64,000 bases of DNA from Paraburkholderia sediminicola. Its GTDB lineage: Bacteria > Pseudomonadota > Gammaproteobacteria > Burkholderiales > Burkholderiaceae. Made by a program: the position numbers and the translations under genes. Below the pieces are notes generated by a model. That model was not told the DNA's origin. It worked only from the letters and a program-made list of their open reading frames with translations, and did not search any database. Of this stretch, positions 1-8,094 are shown piece by piece. Position 1 is the stretch's first letter, and every line of letters begins with the position of its first letter. Location: assembly GCF_902859805.1 (NCBI RefSeq), contig NZ_CADIKC010000001.1, positions 558,001 through 622,000 of the forward strand, read 5' to 3'.

Positions 1-1482
1 GTCGGATGCGTTGCGGTGAACCAGCGTGCGGATTTCGTCGTCGATCAGAAGCAGTTCGTAGACACCGCGACGTCCCGCATAACCGGACTGGCCGCACTTG
101 TCGCAACCGACGGGATGCCAGCGCACGCTGCCATCTTCCTCGACACGTTCTTCGCGGCACACAGGGCACAGGCGCCGCACCAGCCGCTGTGCCAGCACGC
201 CGAGCAGCGACGACGCCAGCAGGTAGGGTTCAACGCCCATGTCGGTCAAACGGGTCACGGCCGATGCCGCGTCGTTCGTGTGCAGCGTCGCCAGCACCAG
301 GTGACCGGTGAGCGACGCCTGCACCGCGATCTGCGCGGTTTCCAGATCGCGGATTTCACCGATCATGATGACGTCCGGATCCTGCCGCAGAATCGAGCGC
401 AGCGCCCGCGCGAAGGTCATGCCGATCCGTTCGTTGACCTGCGTCTGGCCGATGCCGGACAGGTCGTATTCGATCGGGTCTTCGACCGTCATGATGTTGG
501 TGGTCGCGGTCTCGAGCCGCGACATCGAGGCGTACAGCGTGGTTGTCTTGCCCGAGCCGGTCGGACCGGTCACCAGCACGATGCCGTGCGGTTTGCCGAT
601 CAGCTTGTCGAACTTGACGAGCGTGTCGGGTGCCATGCCGAGCGCTTCGAGATTCAGGCGCGAGGCGTCCTTTTCCAGCAGACGCAGCACCGCGCGTTCG
701 CCGTGACCAGTCGGCAATGTGGAGACACGCACGTCGACTGGACGTCCGCCGACACGCAGCGTGATACGGCCATCCTGCGGCAGACGCTTCTCAGCAATGT
801 CGAGCTGCGCCATGATCTTGATCCGCGAGATCAGCGCGCCGTGCAGCGCTTTTTTCGGCCGCACGACATCGCGTAACGTACCGTCGACACGGAAGCGCAC
901 CACAGAAGACGTCTCGAACGGCTCGATGTGAATGTCCGAGGCCTGTTCGCGTGCAGCCTGCGTGAGCAACGCGTTGATCATGCGGATGATCGGTGCATCG
1001 TCTTCCGATTCGAGCAGATCCTCGATCTCGGGAATGTCCTGCATCAGGCGCGACAGATCGACTTCGCCTTCCACTTCGCCGACCACCTGCGCCGCGCTGC
1101 CATCCTGGCGCGCGTAGGCCTGGTTGATCGCCTGAGCGAGTTCATCGGCGGGCACCCGCACTACCGACAACGCGCCGAAGTTGCGCGCGACTTCAGCAAG
1201 CGCAGCGTCGCTGGTGCGTTCGCTGATCCAGACTTCGAGACTATCGGCGTGCTGATGCGCGACCAGAATCTGGCCGCCGCGGGCGAAGCCGTAGGGCACG
1301 AGACGCGCGGCGACTGCGGATGGTGCGATGCGTTCGGCTTTGGCGGCAACCGGCATCTGCCCGGCTGCGGCTGCAGCCGCAGCCGCACCTGCAGCCGCAC
1401 CCGCTACATCTGCACCCGCACCCACATTCGCGCGCGCCGCTGCCGACAGCATCGGCAACACCGGAGCCACTGGCGTGCTCAC
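1..1482 (-). CDS. gspE: Type II secretion ATPase GspE (3' end cut by window edge)
   Basis: Cytoplasmic hexameric ATPase that powers pseudopilus assembly in type II secretion. I read 494 codons from a GTG at 1482 to the window edge. The frame is still open, and by family length only about 10-25 residues are missing. The Walker A motif GPTGSGKTTTLYA has its lysine near residue 312. The tetracysteine zinc motif typical of GspE is complete as CPVC (C439, C442) and CDKC (C460, C463). The GTG overlaps the gspD stop in the sequence GTGA, so the two genes are translationally coupled. Residues 26-41 are an alanine/glycine-rich run between the start and the N1-like domain, longer than I expect for this family. 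gspF would be expected next, beyond the left edge. Confidence 0.95.
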   Translation of the reverse strand, partial: MSTPVAPVLPMLSAAARANVGAGADVAGAAAGAAAAAAAAGQMPVAAKAERIAPSAVAARLVPYGFARGGQILVAHQHADSLEVWISERTSDAALAEVARNFGALSVVRVPADELAQAINQAYARQDGSAAQVVGEVEGEVDLSRLMQDIPEIEDLLESEDDAPIIRMINALLTQAAREQASDIHIEPFETSSVVRFRVDGTLRDVVRPKKALHGALISRIKIMAQLDIAEKRLPQDGRITLRVGGRPVDVRVSTLPTGHGERAVLRLLEKDASRLNLEALGMAPDTLVKFDKLIGKPHGIVLVTGPTGSGKTTTLYASMSRLETATTNIMTVEDPIEYDLSGIGQTQVNERIGMTFARALRSILRQDPDVIMIGEIRDLETAQIAVQASLTGHLVLATLHTNDAASAVTRLTDMGVEPYLLASSLLGVLAQRLVRRLCPVCREERVEEDGSVRWHPVGCDKCGQSGYAGRRGVYELLLIDDEIRTLVHRNASD

Positions 1483-3875
1483 GGCTGCACTCCCGGCGAC
1501 GATGTGGATGGCCCCGTAGGCACCGGATTAGCCTGCACTGCGCCGTTCATCGCGGAAGCGGCGTTCGGCTGCTGTGCCGAAGACGAAGACGGAGGCAAAG
1601 TCTGCGGCAATGACTGCGGCGGCGCCATCTGCTGACGACGCATCCTGTCGAGATCGAACAGATTCATCGCGGGCGAACCACCCTGGCTCGGGCCGATCGG
1701 CATCGGCGGAACCACCGGGTCATCGTTATCCTTGATCAGGTTGTTATCCGACTTGTACGCACCCGTCACGCCCTGGACGTAGTCGTAACGGTTCGACGTC
1801 ACAGCCTGCGCGGTATTGCGATCGCTGATGATCACAGGACGCAGAAACACCATCAGGTTGGTCTTATTGCGAGTCTTCTGTTCTGAACGGAACAACTGGC
1901 CAAGCCACGGAATATCGCCCAGCAGCGGCACCTTGCTGTTGCTCACCTGGTAGTTGTCCTGCATCAGGCCGCCCAGCACGATGATCTCGCCGTTATCGGC
2001 AAGTACCGTCGACTGGATCGAACGCTTGGTGAACTGCGGGCCGGACGGATTGGTCGTCGCGTTGGTCGTGCCGTTCACGATCGCCGAGTCTTCCGTGTAG
2101 AGCTGCAGCTTGAGAATCCCGCCGTCGGTGATCTGCGGCTTGATGTGCAGCGTCAGGCCGACATCGACGCGGTCGAACGTATTGAACGCGTTGCTCGTGG
2201 TACCGCTCGTCAGGTTCGAATACGAACCCGTCTGGATCGGCACGTTCGTACCGACAACGATCTTGGCTTCCTCGTTGTCGAGCGTGATGAGGTTAGGCGT
2301 GGACAGCACGTTCGCATCCTGAGTCTGCGAGAGTGCCTGCAACAGCGCGCCGAGTCCTTGTACACCGAAAATGTTGTGAATCCAGCCGACGTTGAGGCCC
2401 TGCTGGATACCGCTCCCGCTTGCGAGCGCTCCGGCGAGACCGCCGGTCGCGCCCGTCGCTGCGGCCGCGGCCGTCAGATTGATAATGCTGTTGCCGTTGC
2501 CGGTTGCCAGGTTGGTGCCGGCAAAGATCGAATTGTTCGCGACCTGCCACTGAATGCCGAGGTTGGCGTTCGTGTTCGAGTTCAACTCGACGATCAACGC
2601 CTCGATATAGACCTGTGCGCGGCGCACGTCGAGTTGATCGATGACATTGCGAACGCTTTGATAAACCGGTTCCGGTGCGGTGATGATGAGCGAATTCGTC
2701 GCGGCGTCGGCGGTGATCATGCCGCCCGAACTGCTGTCGTCGCCGCCGTGTGCGTTCGCGATCAAGCCGCCGCCCTGGCCGCCTTGCCCCCCACTGCTGC
2801 CTCCCAGGCCGCCGCCGCTCGAGCCGCCCAAGCCGCCGCTGCTCAGGCTGCTGCCGCTTCCCGAGGAACTCGGCAACGGCGGCACCCCGGACGTGCCGGT
2901 CGAGGTGCTGCTGGACAATCCGCCTGCGCCGTTGCCATTGCTTTGCCCGAAACCTTGCGTGCCGGACTTGTCGCTCGAACCGCTATCGCCGCTCTGGCCC
3001 ATCATGCCGCGCAATACCTTCGCGAGATCGACCGCGTTCGCGTTCATCACACGCACCACGTGCATATTGCCCGGCACGCGAGTCGCCGAATCGAGCCGCG
3101 CGATCAACGCTTTCGCGTCGCTGAGGCGCGACGCATTGGCGGCACGCAGCAGCAGCGCATTGATGCGCGGGTCGGCCGCGACCGATACCTTCAGCGTTGC
3201 GTCGGTGTTGCCGATATTGTTCGGGTCAAGCATGCGCTGCACGATCGGCGCGAGATCCAACGCGCTTTCATGCACGAGCGGCACGACGTCCACCTTCTGC
3301 GATTCGCCCGAGTCGATGCCCGCGATGATCGACGCGACCCGGCGCACGTTGTCCGCGTAATCGGTCACCACCAGCGTGTTGTCGTTCGCGTACGCGGCGA
3401 TTACGTTGTTCGGCGTGATCAGCGGCCGCAGCACCGGCAGCAGGTTGGTGGCCGACTCGTGACGCAAGCGGAACACCTGCGTGATCACAGTGTCGCCATG
3501 CGCTTTAGGCGTGTTGCCGACATACGTAGGAACGCCTTGCAGTTTCGCGTCCGCTTCAGGCACGACCTTGAGAATGCCATTGTCGGTAAGCAGCGCGAAG
3601 CCCTGCATGCGTAACGCGGCTTCCATGGTCTTGAGTGCACGCTCCTTGCTGACCGGGTTATCCGAGACGAGGTTCAACTGCCCTTTAACGCGCGGGTCGA
3701 CGATGATCGTCGTATCCGTTGCAGAGCCGATGGCTTTGGCGACCTGCCCGATATCGACATTCGCGAAGTTCAAGGTCACCTGAGCGTGCGCCGGTTGGGT
3801 AAGCGCGGGAATCACCAGGGCGAGTGCGAAAGCAATGCGTGTGACAGCATGGATACCGGAACTAAAACGTGTCAT
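1479..3875 (-). CDS. gspD: Type II secretion outer-membrane secretin GspD
   Basis: Forms the multimeric outer-membrane channel of the type II system. The frame is open from 3962, but I choose the ATG at 3875. That gives 798 residues beginning with a good signal peptide (basic start, hydrophobic core, AHA cleavage near residue 31). After it come an N0 domain (about 33-115) and repeated N1-N3 domains. A Gly/Ser-rich insertion follows at about 289-373, rich in GGS and GQG runs, then the conserved secretin domain including VYIEALIVE. The C-terminal tail of about 90 residues is rich in Pro, Ser and Gln and may contact a pilotin or be disordered. It is the first gene of the gspD-gspE unit and is transcribed away from the CoiA-like gene at 4314. 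Confidence 0.95.
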   Translation of the reverse strand: MTRFSSGIHAVTRIAFALALVIPALTQPAHAQVTLNFANVDIGQVAKAIGSATDTTIIVDPRVKGQLNLVSDNPVSKERALKTMEAALRMQGFALLTDNGILKVVPEADAKLQGVPTYVGNTPKAHGDTVITQVFRLRHESATNLLPVLRPLITPNNVIAAYANDNTLVVTDYADNVRRVASIIAGIDSGESQKVDVVPLVHESALDLAPIVQRMLDPNNIGNTDATLKVSVAADPRINALLLRAANASRLSDAKALIARLDSATRVPGNMHVVRVMNANAVDLAKVLRGMMGQSGDSGSSDKSGTQGFGQSNGNGAGGLSSSTSTGTSGVPPLPSSSGSGSSLSSGGLGGSSGGGLGGSSGGQGGQGGGLIANAHGGDDSSSGGMITADAATNSLIITAPEPVYQSVRNVIDQLDVRRAQVYIEALIVELNSNTNANLGIQWQVANNSIFAGTNLATGNGNSIINLTAAAAATGATGGLAGALASGSGIQQGLNVGWIHNIFGVQGLGALLQALSQTQDANVLSTPNLITLDNEEAKIVVGTNVPIQTGSYSNLTSGTTSNAFNTFDRVDVGLTLHIKPQITDGGILKLQLYTEDSAIVNGTTNATTNPSGPQFTKRSIQSTVLADNGEIIVLGGLMQDNYQVSNSKVPLLGDIPWLGQLFRSEQKTRNKTNLMVFLRPVIISDRNTAQAVTSNRYDYVQGVTGAYKSDNNLIKDNDDPVVPPMPIGPSQGGSPAMNLFDLDRMRRQQMAPPQSLPQTLPPSSSSAQQPNAASAMNGAVQANPVPTGPSTSSPGVQP

Positions 3876-4313
3876 GGATCGGGTTCGGTGCCGCAGTGCT
3901 CTGTTTGGGAAGCAGGCCCGCCTCGTAGAATCCCCACACCGTCGCGCATTTTTTATGCGCAATCAATGTGCGGCTCGAACCTGCACGTCATCTGTCGCAG
4001 CGCCGTTCAACGAGCCGGTCCGCACACAGGCAGGCAAGAGTAAGCGGCGAAATAGCGACGACGTGTGACAGATCCTCAGCACAATTTTTCGCACGATGTT
4101 CGCAATGGCTCGCCCAAGCGCGTACGTACTAACAATCGTTCACCGAGCCGACTTCCACGAACGCTAAGCTCACTCGCGTATTGATCGTCAAGCGATCGAT
4201 CACCCGTGTTGCGACTGTCGAGGTCACGTACACGAACTCCGACTATAACGAGGACGTTATCTGCACGGCCGGCGTTACCGCGTGCGCGATGTCCCAGAAC
4301 ACACGGCCAGTAC
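3876..4313. other. Divergent intergenic region between gspD and the CoiA-like gene
   Basis: There are 438 bases without a convincing gene. The short frames here show no domain and change strand. A small hairpin lies at 3944-3960 (6-bp stem GCGCAT, loop of five T). The promoters for the two divergent genes must be here, but I cannot assign a clear -35/-10 pair. No gspC-like gene is visible. Confidence 0.5.
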
Positions 4314-5096
4314 ATGAAAGAGAAGCCGCTAGTCGATCATGCGCTCCACCCGGAACAAGACCGCCTGTTGACGGTTGAAGACTATCTGCGTGAATTCTCC
4401 GGCGATGCTTCCGTTGGCGCGCCTGCCGCGCGCTGCCCGTTATGCGGCGAAGCGCTGCATATCGTGCAGTCGCGCGGGCGCAAGCATGTCCACTACTTTT
4501 CGCATGCGGACGGCGCGCTTGCGCTTTGCCCGCTCGCCGCCGATGCGTTGCCGAATCCGATTCTCATCACGGCGCAACCGCCGAATATCGAGCGGGAACG
4601 CAAACAGCGCGAAGCGTTCTCGCAACATTGGCGCGCACATTTGCAGGCGATGCGTGAACAGGTGCCCGAGTTAAGCGTGGTGCGCTTCATGCGGATTGTC
4701 GAGCATGCGGACGTGTTGCACCTGTGGGCTTGCCCCACGCTCGAACAGGCGGACGTGCCGTATATCTTTCTGGCGCTTGCCGAGTTCATTGCGCGTACGC
4801 CCGGCGCGCCCCAATCCGCCTGGGTGCGTTTCTGGTTCGATGCGTCGGTGCAATCGATCGCCGATCTGCGCAAGCCTCGCCCGGCGCCGCCGCGGCTCTT
4901 TCGTCTGCACTACCGGTCGACGCGTACCTCGATGTTTCCGGGTGGGCGGCATTTGCTCGGTTACGCCGAAGTACCGATGAGCGTTGATTTTCTGAACGAG
5001 TCCACGCGGCTGATGCGATCCGAAGTGATGACGTTCGAAACGTTCCTCGCGCAATCGGCGCTGCAGAGCAATGCGGTAACAAAGGAAGCTTCCTGA
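4314..5096 (+). CDS. Hypothetical protein with CoiA-like N-terminal zinc motif
   Basis: A 260-residue soluble protein without signal peptide or membrane segment. The frame is open from 4206, but the upstream part is Arg/Thr-rich and looks non-coding, so I start at the ATG at 4314 (MKEKPLVDH). Near residues 38-60 it has CPLCGEALHIV followed by RGRKHVHYFSH. The order Cys-x2-Cys, a short strand, then His-x-x-His resembles the N-terminal zinc-binding part of CoiA-type competence/nuclease proteins. The remaining 200 residues hold a possible helical stretch (about 85-115) and aromatic-rich strands that I do not recognise. I see no PD-(D/E)XK signature with certainty. Function is unknown; DNA or RNA handling is only a guess from the motif. 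Confidence 0.7.
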   Translation: MKEKPLVDHALHPEQDRLLTVEDYLREFSGDASVGAPAARCPLCGEALHIVQSRGRKHVHYFSHADGALALCPLAADALPNPILITAQPPNIERERKQREAFSQHWRAHLQAMREQVPELSVVRFMRIVEHADVLHLWACPTLEQADVPYIFLALAEFIARTPGAPQSAWVRFWFDASVQSIADLRKPRPAPPRLFRLHYRSTRTSMFPGGRHLLGYAEVPMSVDFLNESTRLMRSEVMTFETFLAQSALQSNAVTKEAS

Positions 5097-5367
5097 TGTG
5101 ACAACAAGTAAAACTGACGAGTGTGGGATAAGGTGAACGCATTCGTTGAAATCGAAATATGCATTGCTTATTCGATTAGACGATTTGAAACGCGGTTAAA
5201 AATCCATTGCGCATTTTATTGAATCACGCGCGATAAATTCTCCGTACCATTTGTTGCCATTTCGACGCACGCAATTCACGGACACTTCACCGTTTGCCTG
5301 GGAACTCGAACTTATATTGTTCAGGCAGTCCAGCCTCTTCTGGCTGCGCCCAAATCCCTCGTTCGTT

Positions 5368-5379
5368 TTCCTTAAGGAA
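5368..5379 (+). promoter_or_regulatory. Palindromic Shine-Dalgarno of the PstS-like gene
   Basis: A perfect 12-bp palindrome, TTCCTTAAGGAA, ends five bases before the ATG at 5385 and contains the ribosome-binding sequence AAGGAA. The 288 bases upstream (5097-5384) are clearly more AT-rich than the surroundings and hold no gene. A promoter must lie there, but I could not fix one, and I see no clear Pho box. Confidence 0.45.
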
Positions 5380-5384
5380 TTGCG

Positions 5385-6671
5385 ATGAAATCTAGCAAGC
5401 GTATCGTTTGTCAAGCTGTCCTGGCCGCTCTGTCGGCACTCGCAGCCTCCGCTGCAATGGCACAAACCGTACCGGCTCTGGTCGGCGGCGGCTCGTCGCT
5501 GGTTGCTCCTTCGATCGGCGCAGAAATCTCGATTTTCCCCGCTGCTGATGGTACGGCTACGTACGCATCGGTTGGCTCGGGCAAGGGTCAAACTGCTTTC
5601 CTGAACAACGACGCAACCCAGTTCGGCCTCGCTGCCGGCAAGGTTGTCCACTTCGCCAATAGCGATGCAGCTCTGTCGTCCTCGCAGATCAGCTCGTATG
5701 CGTCGAGCTCGTTGGGAACAACGTCCACTGGCGGCGGCCCGCTGATCCAGATCCCGTACATCGTGACGCCGATCACGATTCCGCTGGTCAACGCACCGGC
5801 TGGTACGGGTCCGCAAACGACGACTGGCCAGACGAACAGCGTCGCGCTGAATGACAACGACCTGTGCGGTATTTTCTCAGGCAAGCTGACGAACTGGAGC
5901 CAGGTCACGAATCCGGACAACGGTTCGTTCTACGCTGCTGGCCCGATCACGGTTGTTGTGCGCGGCGACGGTAGCGGCACGACCGATCTGCTGACGCGCC
6001 ACCTGGCAGCATCGGGTGTTTGCACGACCGGCACTGGTGGCAACTCGAACATCGCGTTCACCGAAACACAAACGTTCAAGGCAACGCTGTTCCCGGCTGG
6101 CCTGCCGAGCAACTTCGTCGAAGCGACGGGTAGCGGCGGCGTGGTCACCGCGCTCAAGAACCTCGGCACCGCAGCTGGTGTGGGTTATGTGAGCCCGGAC
6201 TACACGAACTCGTTCCTCGCAACGTCGACGAGCGCGCCGGCTGCGACGAATGCGCTGGCTGTTGCCAGCCTGCGTAACACCTCGACGGGCGCTGACGTGG
6301 TGCCGACGTATCAGAACGCCACGCTGGCGCTCGGTACGGTCGCTCTGCCGTCCAATCCGGCCGTTCAGACGCAATGGGTGCCGAACTCGGCCAACCCGTC
6401 CGTAGGCTACCCAATCTCCGGCACGAGCCAGATCATCGTTAGCCAGTGCTATGCGAACCACAGCAACTCGCCGACCGTCAACGCGTCGGTGGTGGACTTC
6501 CTGAACCTGCACTACAACAACGCCAGCAACGCCGCGATCCTTCACGGCAATGGCTTTGATACGGTGCCTTCGAGCTATGCGTCGGCGATCACCACCGACT
6601 TCCTGACCGGCACCCGTGCAAACCTCAACATCGGCAACTCCACGATCTGCGGCGCCGTCGCCGGCCGTTAA
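5385..6671 (+). CDS. Secreted PstS-like phosphate-binding protein
   Basis: A 428-residue protein of the PstS/DING-type substrate-binding family. It has a clear Sec signal peptide (residues 1-26, AMA before Gln27) and no lipobox. PstS hallmarks appear in order: GGGSSLVAP after the signal, a FANSDAALSSSQI segment, LNDNDLCGIFSGKLTNWSQ, VVVRGDGSGTTDLLTRHL (a phosphate-loop-like RGDGSGTT), and GVGYVSPDY. Its four cysteines (after the signal) suggest disulfides. It stands alone, not beside pstCAB, with a strong ribosome site and terminator, so it is probably well expressed. Because it neighbours type II secretion genes and such proteins are exported by the Hxc system in Pseudomonas, export by this type II system is an attractive but unproven idea. 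Ordinary periplasmic phosphate binding is the alternative. Confidence 0.85.
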   Translation: MKSSKRIVCQAVLAALSALAASAAMAQTVPALVGGGSSLVAPSIGAEISIFPAADGTATYASVGSGKGQTAFLNNDATQFGLAAGKVVHFANSDAALSSSQISSYASSSLGTTSTGGGPLIQIPYIVTPITIPLVNAPAGTGPQTTTGQTNSVALNDNDLCGIFSGKLTNWSQVTNPDNGSFYAAGPITVVVRGDGSGTTDLLTRHLAASGVCTTGTGGNSNIAFTETQTFKATLFPAGLPSNFVEATGSGGVVTALKNLGTAAGVGYVSPDYTNSFLATSTSAPAATNALAVASLRNTSTGADVVPTYQNATLALGTVALPSNPAVQTQWVPNSANPSVGYPISGTSQIIVSQCYANHSNSPTVNASVVDFLNLHYNNASNAAILHGNGFDTVPSSYASAITTDFLTGTRANLNIGNSTICGAVAGR

Positions 6672-6699
6672 GAGCTTGTAGAGTTTCGCTGCAAACACG

Positions 6700-6731
6700 C
6701 CGTGGCCTCATCTTATGAGGCCACGGTTTCT
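6700..6731 (+). terminator. Intrinsic terminator after the PstS-like gene
   Basis: A perfect 11-bp stem (CCGTGGCCTCA / TGAGGCCACGG) with a five-base loop, followed by TTTCTT, begins 29 bases after the stop codon. Confidence 0.85.
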
Positions 6732-6875
6732 TGCAATTCGAATAAACGTGGGCCAACGTACGTCAAGCCACGTTATCAGTTGCATTCATGTTCCGGGAAT
6801 ATTGATGAATCGTGTGAAGCACGTCATGGCTCGACTGTCATATCGAACCATGTGGGAATCGTCAGGTTTGAAGAA

Positions 6876-7988
6876 TTACGCGTTGTCGCCCTCATCATCG
6901 CGCAGCTCCCACATACCACCATGAACCGTCTCAATCGACGGTGTCTCGAACCATTGATGCGGTGCCAGAATCTCCGCGCGTCGAACATTAGGCAACACCT
7001 GCACATCAAAAATCTCTTCCACGCCATTATAGAACTCCAGAATGCCCAGCACCTGGCCGCTCGCAAGCTCAATCGCCGCGACGCCGGCGACAAGCTCACC
7101 TCTGCTTTCGATAGGCAAGCCTTGTGGTCCCCGTTTCATCCGCAGCTTAGATAAGCCAACGAACAGGACGCCGCCATAAACGGCTAGTCCATGCGTGAAC
7201 CCCGGCAGTTCGGCAACCACGCGTTTGGTCCCTGTCGTGGTATCGATCTGCAAAACGTGTCCGCGGCCGCCTTCAAGCACGTAGAGCTGACCGTCAATAA
7301 CACGCGGCGAATGGGGCATCGATAGCCCTGATGCAACGATGCGTCCGCTCGGCACTTCCATGACGATACCGCCGTCGGCCATCCCTTCGCGCCAGCCATA
7401 GGACGTGTTCGTGTGACCCAAGGCGGTCGCAAACGACGCCTTGCGATCGTGAAACGCCATGCCATTCAGATGGCAGCGGTCGTCGCCGGTGAAATCGGTC
7501 AGGAAAGGTGGCCGCCAGAACGGCGTGAAGTTGAAGAATCCATCGATCACACAAAGGCACGAAAAACGCGTGTTGACTGCGATCACGCGTGGACCGTCGA
7601 GCGCCATGTCATGCAGGTCGCAATTGCCCGTGAAGTGCGCGACACGCGGCACGAACACGCCGTCATAGTGGTTCGGGCGCGCAGGGTATTGCTGCGCGAT
7701 CGCCTTTGCATTTGCGAAGACGATCACTTCGCGATGCGTCGCGATCGCCAGCCGGTCGCCTTCGACTGCGAGACCCATCGAGCGCGGCAACATGCAGGCC
7801 GACAGTGTCGGGACGCCTTTGTCGACGCCGAGTAGCGCAACGCCCGATGGCCGCCGGCTCAGTGCAAGTGAACAGTTCAATGCCTCGAGCGTCGCGAGAA
7901 AGCGACCCGTATCGCGCAAGTCGATCAAATCGGGCTTCTCTGCGATCCCGTTGCCTTGCACTTCATCCTTCAGTTCTGCTGCCTCCAC
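6876..7988 (-). CDS. TIGR03032/DUF4915-type protein of unknown function
   Basis: A protein of about 370 residues lacking a signal peptide. The frame opens with TTG at 7994, but the AGAGGA ribosome site fits the GTG at 7988 better. Conserved stretches include a HFTGNCDLHDMA segment, VNTRFSCLCVID, FWRPPFLTD, DRCHLNGMA, GGRGHVLQID and FDVQVLPNVRRAE, which match what I know of the TIGR03032 family. Repeated short strands of the type 'G-hydrophobic-L-Y-V-hydrophobic-D' suggest a beta-propeller. It follows the giant haemagglutinin gene on the same strand with a 100-bp gap, so it may be co-transcribed and serve adhesin production. The reaction, if any, is unknown. Confidence 0.8.
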   Translation of the reverse strand: MEAAELKDEVQGNGIAEKPDLIDLRDTGRFLATLEALNCSLALSRRPSGVALLGVDKGVPTLSACMLPRSMGLAVEGDRLAIATHREVIVFANAKAIAQQYPARPNHYDGVFVPRVAHFTGNCDLHDMALDGPRVIAVNTRFSCLCVIDGFFNFTPFWRPPFLTDFTGDDRCHLNGMAFHDRKASFATALGHTNTSYGWREGMADGGIVMEVPSGRIVASGLSMPHSPRVIDGQLYVLEGGRGHVLQIDTTTGTKRVVAELPGFTHGLAVYGGVLFVGLSKLRMKRGPQGLPIESRGELVAGVAAIELASGQVLGILEFYNGVEEIFDVQVLPNVRRAEILAPHQWFETPSIETVHGGMWELRDDEGDNA

Positions 7989-8094
7989 TGTCAATTTCCT
8001 CTTTCAGGTTGAAGCATTGTTTCGAAGGTTATACATCGCCGCGGCGTCCGTCGTTCGTACCCTCTGTCTCGTCGTACGCCACCGCAATAGCCAT

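Noticed and set aside
2145..3614. Long plus-strand open frame (489 codons)
   Set aside because: It is antisense to gspD, rich in Arg/His/Asp, with no domain; typical GC-bias shadow.
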